The notes below the pieces were generated by a model. It was given only the letters and a program-made list of their open reading frames with translations. It searched no databases and was not told where the DNA came from. A stretch of 64,000 bases of DNA. Source: Cyclobacteriaceae bacterium (lineage in GTDB: Bacteria; Bacteroidota; Bacteroidia; Cytophagales; Cyclobacteriaceae). Location: assembly GCA_019638275.1 (NCBI GenBank), contig JAHBUC010000002.1, positions 62,001 to 126,000 of the forward strand, written 5' to 3'. The position numbers and the translations under genes were made by a program. This document shows, piece by piece, positions 10,192 to 19,267 of this stretch (position 1 is the stretch's first letter; each line of letters opens with the position of its first letter).

Positions 10192-10224
10192 TTGACGATT
10201 CGGTAAAAAACTCCATTACCTTTG
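10192..10224 (+). promoter_or_regulatory. Bacteroidota-type promoter for the E1 gene
   Basis: TTG at 10192-10194 is followed after 22 bases by TAccTTTG at 10217-10224, matching the known Bacteroidota arrangement TTG-N17-23-TAnnTTTG. The start codon at 10244 is 20 bases downstream, which leaves a very short leader. Confidence 0.65.
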
Positions 10225-10243
10225 ACTGTTTTTTTTACAACTT

Positions 10244-12220
10244 ATGAAGTTCATTAAAACTGGCTTTTCCGACCCAGAACTTAAACACCTCTACGAAGCA
10301 CTTGTTCGTCCGCGTTTGATTGAAGAGAAAATGCTGATCCTGTTGCGGCAAAATAAAATCAGCAAGTGGTTCAGCGGTATCGGGCAGGAGGCCATAGCTG
10401 TTGGACTAACCGAAGCGCTCGACAAAGACGAGTACATTTTACCCATGCACCGTAACCTGGGTGTGTTCACATCCCGCAACATGCCATTCGACAGGCTGTT
10501 TGCGCAATGGCAGGGAACCATGATGGGTTATACGAAAGGTCGCGATCGCTCCTTTCACTTTGGAACAAACGAGCACCACATCGTGGGCATGATCTCCCAT
10601 CTCGGCCCGCAAAACGGAGTAGCCGATGGCATTGCGCTGGCCACTAAACTGAAAAAGGAAAACAAGGTTACGGCCGTTTTTAATGGCGATGGCGGAACCA
10701 GCGAAGGCGATTTCCATGAAGCCGTTAACGTAGCCGCTGTGTGGGATTTGCCCGTAATTTTTGTTATTGAAAACAACGGTTACGGATTGTCTACCCCAAG
10801 CAATGAACAATTCCGCTGCAAAAGTTTTGTCGACAAAGCAATAGGCTATGGTATCGAGGGTGTACAGGTGGATGGCAACAACATATTAGAAGTTTACCGT
10901 ACCATAAAAAAACTTGCTGAAGACATTCGTAAAAATCCACAACCAATTTTATTGGAGTGCATCACCTTCCGCATGCGCGGACATGAAGAAGCTTCAGGAA
11001 CCAAGTACGTTCCGAAAGAACTGATGGACATGTGGGCACAAAAAGACCCCGTAGAGAATTATGAAAAGTTTTTGCTGGCTGAAGGGATAGTAAGCGAGAA
11101 AGACATCGAGAACATCCGAAAGAAAATCAAGAAAGACATTGAAGCCGGACTGAACGTTGCCTTTCAGGAAACACATCCGCAAGCTGATACAGAAACCGAA
11201 CTCAACGATCTTTTTGCTTCACATATTTCAACTGAAATAAAACCATCTTCAGAAAAATCTACTGAAAAACGTTTCATCGATGCCATCAGCGATGGACTTC
11301 GTCAAAGCATGGAACGGTTCCCTAATCTTGTTTTGATGGGGCAGGATATTGCCGAGTATGGAGGTGTTTTCAAAATCACCGATGGTTTTGTGAAGCAGTT
11401 CGGTAAAGAGCGCGTTCGTAACACACCCATTTGCGAATCGGCTATACTCGGTGCGGGCCTTGGCCTTTCCATTAAAGGCATGAAGGCAATGGTGGAAATG
11501 CAGTTTGCTGATTTTGTATCGGAGGGCATTACTCAAATTGTGAATAACCTGGCAAAAGCACACTGGCGTTGGGGGCAACGCGCTGATGTGGTGGTGCGCA
11601 TGCCAACAGGTGCGGGTACTGCCGCTGGTCCATTTCACTCGCAGAGCAACGAAGCCTGGTTTTTTCATACTCCCGGATTGAAGATTGTTTATCCTTCAAA
11701 TCCTTACGATGCGAAAGGATTGTTATGCGCATCGTTTGAAGATCCGAATCCGGTAATGTACTTCGAACACAAACTCCTGTATCGTTCCGTAAAAGAACTT
11801 GTGCCGGATGATTATTACACGGTAGAAATCGGCAAAGCCAAACTTGTTCGTGAAGGTGCTGATCTTTCCATTATTACTTATGGCATGGGTGTTCATTGGG
11901 CCATTGAAATTCTGGAGTCGATGAATGTTGAAGCGGATGTACTCGATTTGCGGACATTACTTCCGTGGGATAAAGAAGCGGTTGAAAAAACAGTTAAAAA
12001 AACCAATCGTGTGCTTATCCTTCATGAAGACACCATGACTGGTGGCGTTGGCGCAGAAATAAGTGCATGGATAAACGAGCACTGTTTCAAACACCTGGAC
12101 GCTCCCGTAATGCGGGTGGCTAGCCTGGATACCCCCATACCCTTTGCGCCCACACTTGAACAAAACTTTTTACCTAAAGACCGCTTAAAAAGTAAGATTG
12201 AAGAATTGGCAGCGTTCTGA
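10244..12220 (+). CDS. Fused alpha/beta E1 of a 2-oxo acid dehydrogenase
   Basis: 658 residues with two complete halves. The alpha half (about 1-320) has the thiamine diphosphate motif starting GDGGTSEGDF at residue 148 and ending in ENN near 177. The beta half starts near residue 342 (RFIDAISDGL) and ends PIPFAPTLEQNFLP, with the usual MGQDIAEYGG and AGTAAGPFHSQ segments. In many Bacteroidota this fusion is annotated as branched-chain 2-oxoisovalerate dehydrogenase E1; pyruvate is also possible. It needs E2 and E3 partners that are not in this window. A strong promoter match lies just upstream. Confidence 0.92.
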   Translation: MKFIKTGFSDPELKHLYEALVRPRLIEEKMLILLRQNKISKWFSGIGQEAIAVGLTEALDKDEYILPMHRNLGVFTSRNMPFDRLFAQWQGTMMGYTKGRDRSFHFGTNEHHIVGMISHLGPQNGVADGIALATKLKKENKVTAVFNGDGGTSEGDFHEAVNVAAVWDLPVIFVIENNGYGLSTPSNEQFRCKSFVDKAIGYGIEGVQVDGNNILEVYRTIKKLAEDIRKNPQPILLECITFRMRGHEEASGTKYVPKELMDMWAQKDPVENYEKFLLAEGIVSEKDIENIRKKIKKDIEAGLNVAFQETHPQADTETELNDLFASHISTEIKPSSEKSTEKRFIDAISDGLRQSMERFPNLVLMGQDIAEYGGVFKITDGFVKQFGKERVRNTPICESAILGAGLGLSIKGMKAMVEMQFADFVSEGITQIVNNLAKAHWRWGQRADVVVRMPTGAGTAAGPFHSQSNEAWFFHTPGLKIVYPSNPYDAKGLLCASFEDPNPVMYFEHKLLYRSVKELVPDDYYTVEIGKAKLVREGADLSIITYGMGVHWAIEILESMNVEADVLDLRTLLPWDKEAVEKTVKKTNRVLILHEDTMTGGVGAEISAWINEHCFKHLDAPVMRVASLDTPIPFAPTLEQNFLPKDRLKSKIEELAAF

Positions 12221-12287
12221 TACAGACGCAATCAAAACTTACCAAAATCCTGATTTTTACTATCTTAGCAGGTTCAGCGCCCATTTT

Positions 12288-14666
12288 TTGAAGCAGACAC
12301 AACAGCATAGCGCCACCCTTCAACGCCTTATCTTCCGGTTAAGTCTGGCTGTGCTATTTGCGTTATTTCTGATTCCGGCCTATGCTCAAAACACCAAAGG
12401 TGATCAGCCCGCCAAGCCATCGCGCGAAGCGAGGTTTAAATCGAAAACGCCAAAAGCAAAATCGAAAGGCATTGGTAAGCGAATCGGTTCACGAAATAAG
12501 GCTCGTGCTGCAACCGCCACACAAAAAGGAGAGAAGGCAGGCAGGCCCATCAATCCTTTTTTCTATCGGGCAAAATCTCCGCAAGGGAAAGAGCGTGCCT
12601 GGAAAGGCGACATTACCGGAAGAAGAATTCCGGCTGCTCGATCGCAATCTGATAAAGCACGTAATGTTTATCCACAAAGCGGAAAGTACATGGCACAAAA
12701 GGGGCCGTCAGAAAAAGATCCGCAGCAACGCTGGCGGGCCGGTTCACGACAACGCATTCAGGTACGCTCTGCCACCGGAAAAACCCGCAATGTTTATCCG
12801 CAGTATAATCGTTACGTGAACAATCCTTCCCGTAAACCACAACGCATTGAGCGACCGGTTTCCAATGCGCCTCAATTGGCCAAACTGAAGAAGATGCAAA
12901 CACAGCCACAACCACCTCGTAAAAAGAGAGTGGTTCCGGTAAGTGCTTCACGACCCTACATCCGAAACAAGAGCATAAATCCGTATGCCGGATTTTGGAA
13001 TAAAAAACAGAAAGGTGAGCGTGCTTACTCGGGCGATATTACCGGAAGAAGACTTCGAACCAAAAATTACCAAACACCAACACCAGGTGTAATCAAACCA
13101 ACTACAACACCATATTACGGAAGAAAACGCAAGGGAGATCAGCCCTACAAGGGCCCTGCTTATGGCGGCTACCGGTCAGCCACTCAAAGTGGTAAAGCCT
13201 GGAAGGGTGATATTACCGGAAGACGCATACGGGGAAGAAATTTTTCGAGCAAACCCAGCACAGAGATCAGCGCCATCTTTTCACCCAAGAAAAGAAAACC
13301 AGAATATCGCGACAAGCCCTACAAAGGCATGATGCCGGGTGGTGGATACAAGTCGGCATCACAGCCTGGAGAAAAAAGGACAGGTAAAGCTCCTATACCC
13401 GTTCGTACACCCGGTATTGGTGCTAATAAAATCGATAAGTATCAGGGGAACATTCGCTTTAGGAAAACTTTTGGCGACCAGGGAGAATTGTTTACCGGAA
13501 GTATTAAAGCGCGAAGGCCATTGAAAGGCGGAGGAAGTGTTAGTGGCAAACTTTGGAATAACAAAGGTCAGGCTATTCAAGGGCGTGCTCCGGGAAAAAC
13601 GGATGAGTTAGGTGCACGCTATCAGGGCAACATACGCTTTAGAAAAACTTTTAGCGATCAAGGTGAAGGGTATACCGGAAGCATTAAAGCCCGCAAGCCT
13701 TTGAAAGGTGGTGGTAGTGTTAGCGGCAAACTCTGGAACAATAATGGTCAACCGATATTGGGTCGCCCACCTGGTAAAACAGATGAACAACAAGCCACTT
13801 ACCAGGGAAATCTTCGATTCAGAAAAGCTTTTGGTGATCAGGGTGAAGGATATTCAGGAAATATAAAAGCAAAGAAGCCCTTGAAAGGCGGGGGCAGCGT
13901 GAGTGGTAAACTTTGGAACAACAAAGAAACACCCATACCCGGTCGCTATCCACCGGGCCGCAACGATGAGCGTATGGCCGCTTTTGGCGGAACAGTAAAA
14001 GTAAAGAAGAAAGAGCCAAGTAAAGATGTAGGTGGATTTCCCGGAAAGCTCATGGAGTTTGATTTGCATCCTGACATGCGCGATCAGGGTGAGACTTTTA
14101 CAGGCTACACCAAGCTCTCACGGTTCAAGAAAAATTATGTACGAAATCCAAACTCAGCGGAGGAAGCATTGAAAAAACGTAAGCCAGGAGAAAGCACATA
14201 CAAAGTTGATGGCCTGCAAGTAAAAGTGAAAGAGAAGGATTACAGCAAAAAGCCCCATGCGGCTGACGGTTCATTACCAGGAATCGGACCTTCTAAATCA
14301 TCTATTAAGGCCAGCGAATATGCCCGCGGAATAAAATTGGAATGGAATTACAAACGAAACCCCAGCAGTGCCGATGAGGCGTTAAAAACACGTGAACCCG
14401 GAAAAGCCTTTGCTCGTGCAACCGACTACCAGGGAAATATTAAAATGAAGAAGTACGAGCTCTTCGCAAAGAAAAATTTACACCCTGATGCCCAGTTTGT
14501 TAAGCTCAACAAGAATAATGTAAAAGAAGAAAAAGGCTTACTCACGAACTTTAAACTGTTGTGGGCACGTTGGTTCAAGAAAAGTGATACCCAGCCTGAC
14601 CATCTGAAAGAAAAAATTCAGAAGCCGCGTTACGATAAGCGCGAACAGGGGTTGTGGTACGATTAA
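12288..14666 (+). CDS. Exported, strongly basic repeat-rich protein of unknown function
   Basis: I do not recognise a named family. From the TTG at 12288 the product is 792 residues and starts with a good signal peptide (n-region KQTQQHSATLQR, hydrophobic core, cleavage after AYA before QNTKG); an earlier TTG at 12198 adds a tail overlapping the E1 gene. The mature protein is full of Lys, Arg, Gly and Tyr. Short units recur: KGDITGRRI-like (three copies near 12600, 13030 and 13205), PYKG...GGGYKSA (two), RNVYPQ (two), three near-identical 60-residue units (13440-13982), and NYKRNPSSADEAL-like (two near the end). No membrane segment follows the signal. A -7-like TAtcTTag lies at 12261-12268. 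Probably a periplasmic or surface structural protein; that is inference. Confidence 0.75.
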   Translation: MKQTQQHSATLQRLIFRLSLAVLFALFLIPAYAQNTKGDQPAKPSREARFKSKTPKAKSKGIGKRIGSRNKARAATATQKGEKAGRPINPFFYRAKSPQGKERAWKGDITGRRIPAARSQSDKARNVYPQSGKYMAQKGPSEKDPQQRWRAGSRQRIQVRSATGKTRNVYPQYNRYVNNPSRKPQRIERPVSNAPQLAKLKKMQTQPQPPRKKRVVPVSASRPYIRNKSINPYAGFWNKKQKGERAYSGDITGRRLRTKNYQTPTPGVIKPTTTPYYGRKRKGDQPYKGPAYGGYRSATQSGKAWKGDITGRRIRGRNFSSKPSTEISAIFSPKKRKPEYRDKPYKGMMPGGGYKSASQPGEKRTGKAPIPVRTPGIGANKIDKYQGNIRFRKTFGDQGELFTGSIKARRPLKGGGSVSGKLWNNKGQAIQGRAPGKTDELGARYQGNIRFRKTFSDQGEGYTGSIKARKPLKGGGSVSGKLWNNNGQPILGRPPGKTDEQQATYQGNLRFRKAFGDQGEGYSGNIKAKKPLKGGGSVSGKLWNNKETPIPGRYPPGRNDERMAAFGGTVKVKKKEPSKDVGGFPGKLMEFDLHPDMRDQGETFTGYTKLSRFKKNYVRNPNSAEEALKKRKPGESTYKVDGLQVKVKEKDYSKKPHAADGSLPGIGPSKSSIKASEYARGIKLEWNYKRNPSSADEALKTREPGKAFARATDYQGNIKMKKYELFAKKNLHPDAQFVKLNKNNVKEEKGLLTNFKLLWARWFKKSDTQPDHLKEKIQKPRYDKREQGLWYD
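13440..13982 (+). repeat. Three tandem 180-base coding repeats
   Basis: Units at 13440-13619, 13620-13799 and 13800-13982 encode 60, 60 and 61 residues. Each begins YQGN(I/L)RFRK, contains LKGGGSVSGKLWNN and ends with a PG(K/R)(T/N)DE segment. The protein sequences are much closer than the third-codon positions, so the copies look old and kept by selection rather than freshly duplicated. Confidence 0.9.
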
Positions 14667-14676
14667 TCAAAATCCT

Positions 14677-15036
14677 ATGCAGTGGAGTGAGTTGACTGAC
14701 CTGAATCAACTTGAACAGATCAGTCGTGAATCAAGTGAGCGAAAGGTTCTGATTTTCAAACACAGCACACGTTGTTCAGTCAGTCGCGCGGTACTTGACA
14801 GGCTGGAAAGAAGCTGGAATAGTGAGGAAATGAAAATGGTTAAACCATACTTCCTCGACCTGATCAGCTATCGCCAGATTTCAAATGCCATTGCAGAGAA
14901 GTTCGGCATTGAGCATGAATCTCCCCAATTGATTATCCTTGAAAGAGAAAAGGCTGTTTACGCGCAATCACATTTTGGTATCAGCTACGCTGACCTCAAA
15001 AAGGTTATCAAAAGTCAAACTGAACAGTCTGCTTAA
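14677..15036 (+). CDS. ytxJ: YtxJ-type bacillithiol-system monothiol protein
   Basis: 119 residues, thioredoxin-like fold of the DUF2847 family. The single active cysteine is Cys33 in KHSTRCSVS, followed by the PQLIILE strand that corresponds to the cis-Pro segment of thioredoxins. The family is thought to act as a bacilliredoxin-like protein that reduces mixed disulfides with bacillithiol, so it marks bacillithiol as the likely low-molecular-weight thiol. It starts 10 bases after the repeat protein gene and may be co-transcribed with it. Its last 29 bases overlap the convergent osmC-like gene. Confidence 0.85.
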   Translation: MQWSELTDLNQLEQISRESSERKVLIFKHSTRCSVSRAVLDRLERSWNSEEMKMVKPYFLDLISYRQISNAIAEKFGIEHESPQLIILEREKAVYAQSHFGISYADLKKVIKSQTEQSA

Positions 15037-15412
15037 CGGTTTCGTGCAGGCTTAACGCAACCGGGCACGTGTGCGCAATTTCTTTCAGCTTTTCCTTTTG
15101 TTCATCAGAAGCCCTTAAGTCTGGATGCATAAGCCTTACCTGAATCTCGGCAATTTTTCTGGGGTTCGAAGCCATGACCTTCACCACCTCAACTTGCATT
15201 CCGGTCATATCTAGTCCTTCTTTATCAGCCCATATGCCCATAGTGGTTAGCATGCAAGTACTCAGGGCAGTGCATACCAAATCAGTAGGGCTAAATGCCT
15301 CCCCTTTTCCCTTGTTATCTACGGGGGCATCCGTAATCAGCGTATTTCCCGAGCGGGTATGCGTGGATTCCGTCCGTAATTCTCCCCTGTAAACCGATGT
15401 TAATGTTGTCAT
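15008..15412 (-). CDS. OsmC family peroxiredoxin-like protein
   Basis: 134 residues, full length for the OsmC/YhfA branch. The two conserved redox cysteines are Cys53 (ALSTCMLT) and Cys116 (HTCPV). Family members reduce organic hydroperoxides or serve in related thiol stress responses in the cytoplasm. The gene faces ytxJ tail to tail with a 29-base overlap, and both products act on thiols or peroxides. No partner reductase is adjacent. Confidence 0.9.
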   Translation of the reverse strand: MTTLTSVYRGELRTESTHTRSGNTLITDAPVDNKGKGEAFSPTDLVCTALSTCMLTTMGIWADKEGLDMTGMQVEVVKVMASNPRKIAEIQVRLMHPDLRASDEQKEKLKEIAHTCPVALSLHETVKQTVQFDF

Positions 15413-15476
15413 GTTGAATAACTTAAATTCGTATTTTGCGTTACTTTAACGTTTTAAAGGTATTTGAAAGATTGGG

Positions 15477-16205
15477 ATGCGCGGGTTAAACCATACATTT
15501 TTTCTTCTTCTGTTGACTTTCATATTGTCTGCAAACGCCTTTGGGCAAACGCAGGACAGCTATGATTACCAGTCAGAATTTACCTGGGGTATAAACAAAA
15601 ATACCTCTGGTGGCCTTATTGGCGGGTTTGTTTTTAAGAAGGCCCGAAAACTAAACGACAGAGTGCTCGAGACCTATGGCCTGGAAATCATGAACGTAAA
15701 GCATCCGCAGGAGGTACGAAGAAATTCATTGATCACTGGCAACTTCTTCATCTTCGGAAAGAATAACTACTTATACGCTTTTCGATTTCAATACGGAAGG
15801 GATCTGATTATTTACAAAAAAGCGCCACATCAGGGTGTAGAAATAAAAGCAGTATTTGCGGCCGGACCAAGCCTGGGGCTTGTTGCCCCGTATTATGTTG
15901 AGTATTCTCCGGATAACGGATTTTTTACTTTTCGCGATCAATACAGCCTGGGTATCCCTCCCGATCAGATTTGGGGCACGGGGCGTCTTTTTGAAGGCCT
16001 TGGTGAATCAAAGGTAGCTTTAGGCGGAAACGTAAAAGCAGCCCTTAATTTCGAAACCGGGGCCATAAAAAGCTCAGTCGTAGGCTTTGAAGTGGGTTTT
16101 TTACTGGATGCATATACCCGTCCCATTGAACTTATGCCCGCAGCGAAGAAATATGCTGCATATCCCACCCTTTTTATCACTTTGTTTTACGGTAGCCGTA
16201 AATAA
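15477..16205 (+). CDS. Exported protein, probable outer-membrane beta-barrel
   Basis: 242 residues starting at ATG 15477. A signal peptide (LNHTFFLLLLTFILSANAFG, cut before QTQDS) is followed by alternating hydrophobic and polar stretches with many aromatic residues and a C-terminal YPTLFITLFYGSRK that resembles a closing beta-strand. Segments such as FTWGINKNTSGGLIGGFVF look like barrel strands. I do not recognise a named family or substrate. It is followed by a TonB gene with its own promoter. Confidence 0.75.
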   Translation: MRGLNHTFFLLLLTFILSANAFGQTQDSYDYQSEFTWGINKNTSGGLIGGFVFKKARKLNDRVLETYGLEIMNVKHPQEVRRNSLITGNFFIFGKNNYLYAFRFQYGRDLIIYKKAPHQGVEIKAVFAAGPSLGLVAPYYVEYSPDNGFFTFRDQYSLGIPPDQIWGTGRLFEGLGESKVALGGNVKAALNFETGAIKSSVVGFEVGFLLDAYTRPIELMPAAKKYAAYPTLFITLFYGSRK

Positions 16206-16237
16206 CATTTTTTTATTCCTGTAATGTGACCTTTTTC

Positions 16238-16245
16238 TATATTTG
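16238..16245 (+). promoter_or_regulatory. -7 element TAtaTTTG upstream of the TonB gene
   Basis: A perfect match to the Bacteroidota -7 consensus TAnnTTTG, 28 bases before the ATG at 16273. I see no clear TTG at the expected -33 spacing. Confidence 0.5.
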
Positions 16246-16272
16246 GCATTCTATAAGCCAAAAGCTGAACCT

Positions 16273-16947
16273 ATGGAACCAAAAAAGAGTGAAAAAGCGG
16301 ATTTGACCAACAAATCATGGCTGTTTTTCAACATAGGCCTGGTAATTACCTTGCTTATTGTTGTATCAGCCTTCGAGTATTCTGGCAGGGATAATGCCGA
16401 TGCCAAAAACCTGGCGCAGAATCAAACCATTATCGATGAAATTATGGAGGTTCCGCCTACGGAACAACCACCTCCACCACCACCAAAAATTCAACAACCT
16501 CAAATTATTGAAGTGCCCGATGAGGAAGTGATTGAGGAGGAAATCAAGGTAGAATTTGACGTTGAAGTAACGGAGGATACCAAGGTTGAAGAAATTGTTA
16601 TTGCTCCCGTTGAAGAGAAAGAAGACGTTGATCAGATCTTTTTGGTTGTGGAGGAAACTGCCACACCTAAAGGTGGCATGGCTGCTTTCTACAAATACGT
16701 GGGTGATAAAATGAAATACCCTGCCCAGGCCCGAAGAATGGGCATTGAAGGAAAAGTATTCGTTGAGTTCGTTATCAACCGTGACGGATCCATTACCGAT
16801 GTAAAAGCCATTAAAGGTATTGGTGCCGGTTGCGATGAAGAAGCGATTCGCGTAGTACAAAGTGCTCCGCCCTGGAACCCAGGCAAGCAACGCGGTAAGC
16901 CTGTTCGTCAGCGCTACGTTGTGCCTATTACCTTCAAGTTAGGCTAA
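16273..16947 (+). CDS. TonB family energy transducer
   Basis: 224 residues from ATG 16273 (a TTG at 16243 overlaps the -7 element and is unlikely). Layout: short cytoplasmic tail, membrane anchor at about 14-35 (LFFNIGLVITLLIVVSAF), proline stretch PPTEQPPPPPP, a Glu/Val-rich linker, and a C-terminal TonB domain at about 140-224 (YPAQARRMGIEGKVFVEF and ending YVVPITFKLG). It transmits proton-motive energy to TonB-dependent receptors in the outer membrane. No exbB or exbD is adjacent. A TonB-dependent receptor lies 4 kb away on the other strand; a link is possible but not shown. Confidence 0.92.
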   Translation: MEPKKSEKADLTNKSWLFFNIGLVITLLIVVSAFEYSGRDNADAKNLAQNQTIIDEIMEVPPTEQPPPPPPKIQQPQIIEVPDEEVIEEEIKVEFDVEVTEDTKVEEIVIAPVEEKEDVDQIFLVVEETATPKGGMAAFYKYVGDKMKYPAQARRMGIEGKVFVEFVINRDGSITDVKAIKGIGAGCDEEAIRVVQSAPPWNPGKQRGKPVRQRYVVPITFKLG

Positions 16948-16968
16948 TTACAGGTTCAGAAATTATAA

Positions 16969-17003
16969 AAGGGCTGCTCAGATATGGGCAGCCCTTATTT
17001 TTT
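16969..17003 (+). terminator. Intrinsic terminator after the TonB gene
   Basis: A 9-bp perfect stem AAGGGCTGC / GCAGCCCTT (16969-16977 with 16988-16996) is followed by ATTTTTT. It sits between the convergent tonB and chrA genes and fits best for the rightward transcript. Confidence 0.9.
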
Positions 17004-17024
17004 GCTGAATATTTTCAGCAAGAC

Positions 17025-18233
17025 TTAAAGTATCAGTCCCAATAAAAATCCCAGCACAATAATTACCGGTGCCGGTATGCGCGTAAAAGTCAGTAAACTG
17101 AATGTGCCGATCGTAAAAGCAAAGTTCATAAACGTATTGTCAAGCGGCTGAAAAAGAATAACGGCAGCAGCGGCCACAAGCCCCGCACTGGCAGCCGTTA
17201 GTCCTTCCAGCGATGCACGAACAGCCCGATATTTTTTCAAACTATCCCAAAAGCGAATCACAAAAAATATTAGGAATGTACCCGGAAGAAAAATTCCGGC
17301 TGCCGACATAATCGCGCCAAGCAACTCACCAGCCACCCCATACTCGCGCATGGATAGTGAACCAATAAACGCACTGAAAGAAAATACGGGGCCCGGCAAG
17401 GATTGTGCTACAGCATACCCGGAAAGAAATTCATTGTGATTCAGGTATTCCTTCTTGCGGAATTCAAGCGGGCGCTTTTCTCCTTCTTTCTTTACAAATT
17501 CTGTATACAGCAATGGTGTTAGCGCCTGGCCGCCACCAAAAATCAAACTGCCGTTACGATAAAAGTTTTCGAATAGCAAAACGGGTCGGGCTTTTGTTGC
17601 ACCACCAAGTACAGCTGCCAATACAAGTACGCCAATCCACAGTAGAAAATTTGCCCACTGTATCTCAATCTTTTTCTTGATTTCCTTCGGCTGTGCTTTA
17701 AACTTTAATGCTGTTGTTAGGCCCGCAATTAACAGGATAACAGGAAAGACAAAAGGTGTTTGAATAAAATAAGAAATGACTGCCGCTGCAACCATAATAA
17801 TCGCGCCTGTTTTGGTGTGAATCGTTTTCAGGCTGATGGTATAGGCCGCATAACTTACAAAACCCACCGCAATTGGTTGGATAAACCGGGTAAATTCCAA
17901 CGACCAGTTCTTTTCCTGTATACCCGAAAGGAAAATTCCAGCAAACGCCATAAACAAAACCGAGGGCAAAATCCAGACTAACAATGTCAGGTATGCGAGG
18001 TTTGGCCCACCAATTCGAAAACCAATTGCAGTTAACGTTTGTGTTGAGCTCGGGCCGGGTAAAATCTGGCAAAGTGAATTCAACTCCAGTAATTCTTCGG
18101 CTGAAAGGTAGCCGCGTTTGTCAACCAGAATTTTTTGAAAATGTGCCAGGTGCGCCTGCGGACCACCAAAAGTGGTAAGCGCGAGCTGCAACACATCGCG
18201 TAGAAAAATGTAATATCGAACCTGTCTGATCAA
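17025..18233 (-). CDS. chrA: Chromate efflux transporter, two-domain ChrA
   Basis: 402 residues with two homologous halves, the long-chain ChrA form. The first half has FGGPQAH and LPGPSSTQ, the second SLIFGGGQALTPLL and LPGPVFSFSAF. About ten hydrophobic segments are visible. Members export chromate and perhaps other oxyanions across the inner membrane, although many in non-resistant bacteria have untested substrates. The first possible start after the upstream stop is TTG at 18231-18233; no ATG lies near the N-terminus. It begins 20 bases after the 2OG oxygenase gene on the same strand. Confidence 0.88.
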   Translation of the reverse strand: MIRQVRYYIFLRDVLQLALTTFGGPQAHLAHFQKILVDKRGYLSAEELLELNSLCQILPGPSSTQTLTAIGFRIGGPNLAYLTLLVWILPSVLFMAFAGIFLSGIQEKNWSLEFTRFIQPIAVGFVSYAAYTISLKTIHTKTGAIIMVAAAVISYFIQTPFVFPVILLIAGLTTALKFKAQPKEIKKKIEIQWANFLLWIGVLVLAAVLGGATKARPVLLFENFYRNGSLIFGGGQALTPLLYTEFVKKEGEKRPLEFRKKEYLNHNEFLSGYAVAQSLPGPVFSFSAFIGSLSMREYGVAGELLGAIMSAAGIFLPGTFLIFFVIRFWDSLKKYRAVRASLEGLTAASAGLVAAAAVILFQPLDNTFMNFAFTIGTFSLLTFTRIPAPVIIVLGFLLGLIL

Positions 18234-18253
18234 CGGTCTAAGCGAAAAACTGG

Positions 18254-19228
18254 CTATTTCTTTTTCAGGCCAATCTCTGCCAACCGCTCATCTAAGAATT
18301 CTCCCGCTGTAATATCCGGCCATAGTTTTGGATGCTCCTCGTTTACACATCCGGGCAATGCTGCCAAACTCATCTCGCTTCGTGGATGCATGAAAAAGGG
18401 TATGGAATACCGGGGTGTGTTCATTTTTTCCTTTGGCGGATTGACCACCCGATGAATGGTAGACTTCAGTTTCTTGTTGGTGTGACGCTCCAGCATGTCG
18501 CCTACATTCACCACCAATTGTTCGGGCAAGGCAGTAATCGGAATCCATTTACCATCCCTGCGTAGCACCTGCAAGCCATCGGCACTGGCGCCCATCAATA
18601 ACGTAATCAGGTTAATGTCACCATGTTCGGCTGCACGCACCGCATCGGCCGGTACCGCATCTGGATTTTCAATGGGGAAATAATGAATGGGGCGTAAAAT
18701 GCTGTTGCCATGACGGACCTTCGCGTCAAAATAATTTTCAGGTAAACCGAGATAAAGTGCAATGGCGCGCAGCATGTGCACACCGGTTTTTTCCAGTCTG
18801 CGGTAAACCTCCAATCCAATCGCTTTAAACTCCGGAATTTCATCGGGCCAAACATTGTCCGGGTATTCCTTTTTAATCGGATCATCATCTTCAACCTCCT
18901 GACCGATGTGATAGAACTCTTTCAAGTCGCCTGTATTACGACCCTTGGCGTGCTCCTTACCCTTGCCAATGTACCCACGCTGACCGGCCAAACCCGGTAT
19001 TTCATATTTCTGTTTCACATCATCCGGCAGTGCAAAAAATTTCTTGATTACATCATACAGCTTAGCCGATAGGTCATCAGTAAGGTAGTGGTTTTTTATG
19101 GCTACAAAGCCGATGTTGTTGTAAGCTGCGCCCAGATCGGCTACAAATTTTTTCTTTCTTGCTTCATCTCCACTGGTGAAATCGGCCAGGTCAAGAGAAG
19201 GCACTTCATCGTAAAGTATTTCGCTCAT
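18254..19228 (-). CDS. 2OG-Fe(II) oxygenase, isopenicillin N synthase-like
   Basis: 324 residues. Iron ligands are His202 and Asp204 in EHGDINL and His259 in STIHRVV; Arg273 and Ser275 in PRYSIPFF fit the 2-oxoglutarate binding RxS motif. The N-terminal DIOX_N-type domain covers about 1-120. Plants and bacteria use such enzymes for varied hydroxylations and ring closures, and the substrate here cannot be deduced. It is divergent from the superoxide dismutase gene, with a palindrome in the shared spacer, and lies upstream of chrA on the same strand. Confidence 0.85.
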   Translation of the reverse strand: MSEILYDEVPSLDLADFTSGDEARKKKFVADLGAAYNNIGFVAIKNHYLTDDLSAKLYDVIKKFFALPDDVKQKYEIPGLAGQRGYIGKGKEHAKGRNTGDLKEFYHIGQEVEDDDPIKKEYPDNVWPDEIPEFKAIGLEVYRRLEKTGVHMLRAIALYLGLPENYFDAKVRHGNSILRPIHYFPIENPDAVPADAVRAAEHGDINLITLLMGASADGLQVLRRDGKWIPITALPEQLVVNVGDMLERHTNKKLKSTIHRVVNPPKEKMNTPRYSIPFFMHPRSEMSLAALPGCVNEEHPKLWPDITAGEFLDERLAEIGLKKK

Positions 19229-19267
19229 ACCGTTGGTGTTAAGACCATCTGCAAGCTACGGATTTTT

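Noticed and set aside
12198..12287. Upstream TTG start for the repeat protein
   Set aside because: It overlaps the E1 gene and places 30 unconserved residues ahead of a normal signal peptide.
13440..13982. Direct repeats considered as a CRISPR array
   Set aside because: Units are 180 bases, contiguous, in frame and coding; there are no spacers and no cas genes.
16366..16890. Long open frame on the minus strand opposite the TonB gene
   Set aside because: It mirrors the proline- and glutamate-rich codons of tonB and translates to an Asn/Phe/His-rich string without domain features.
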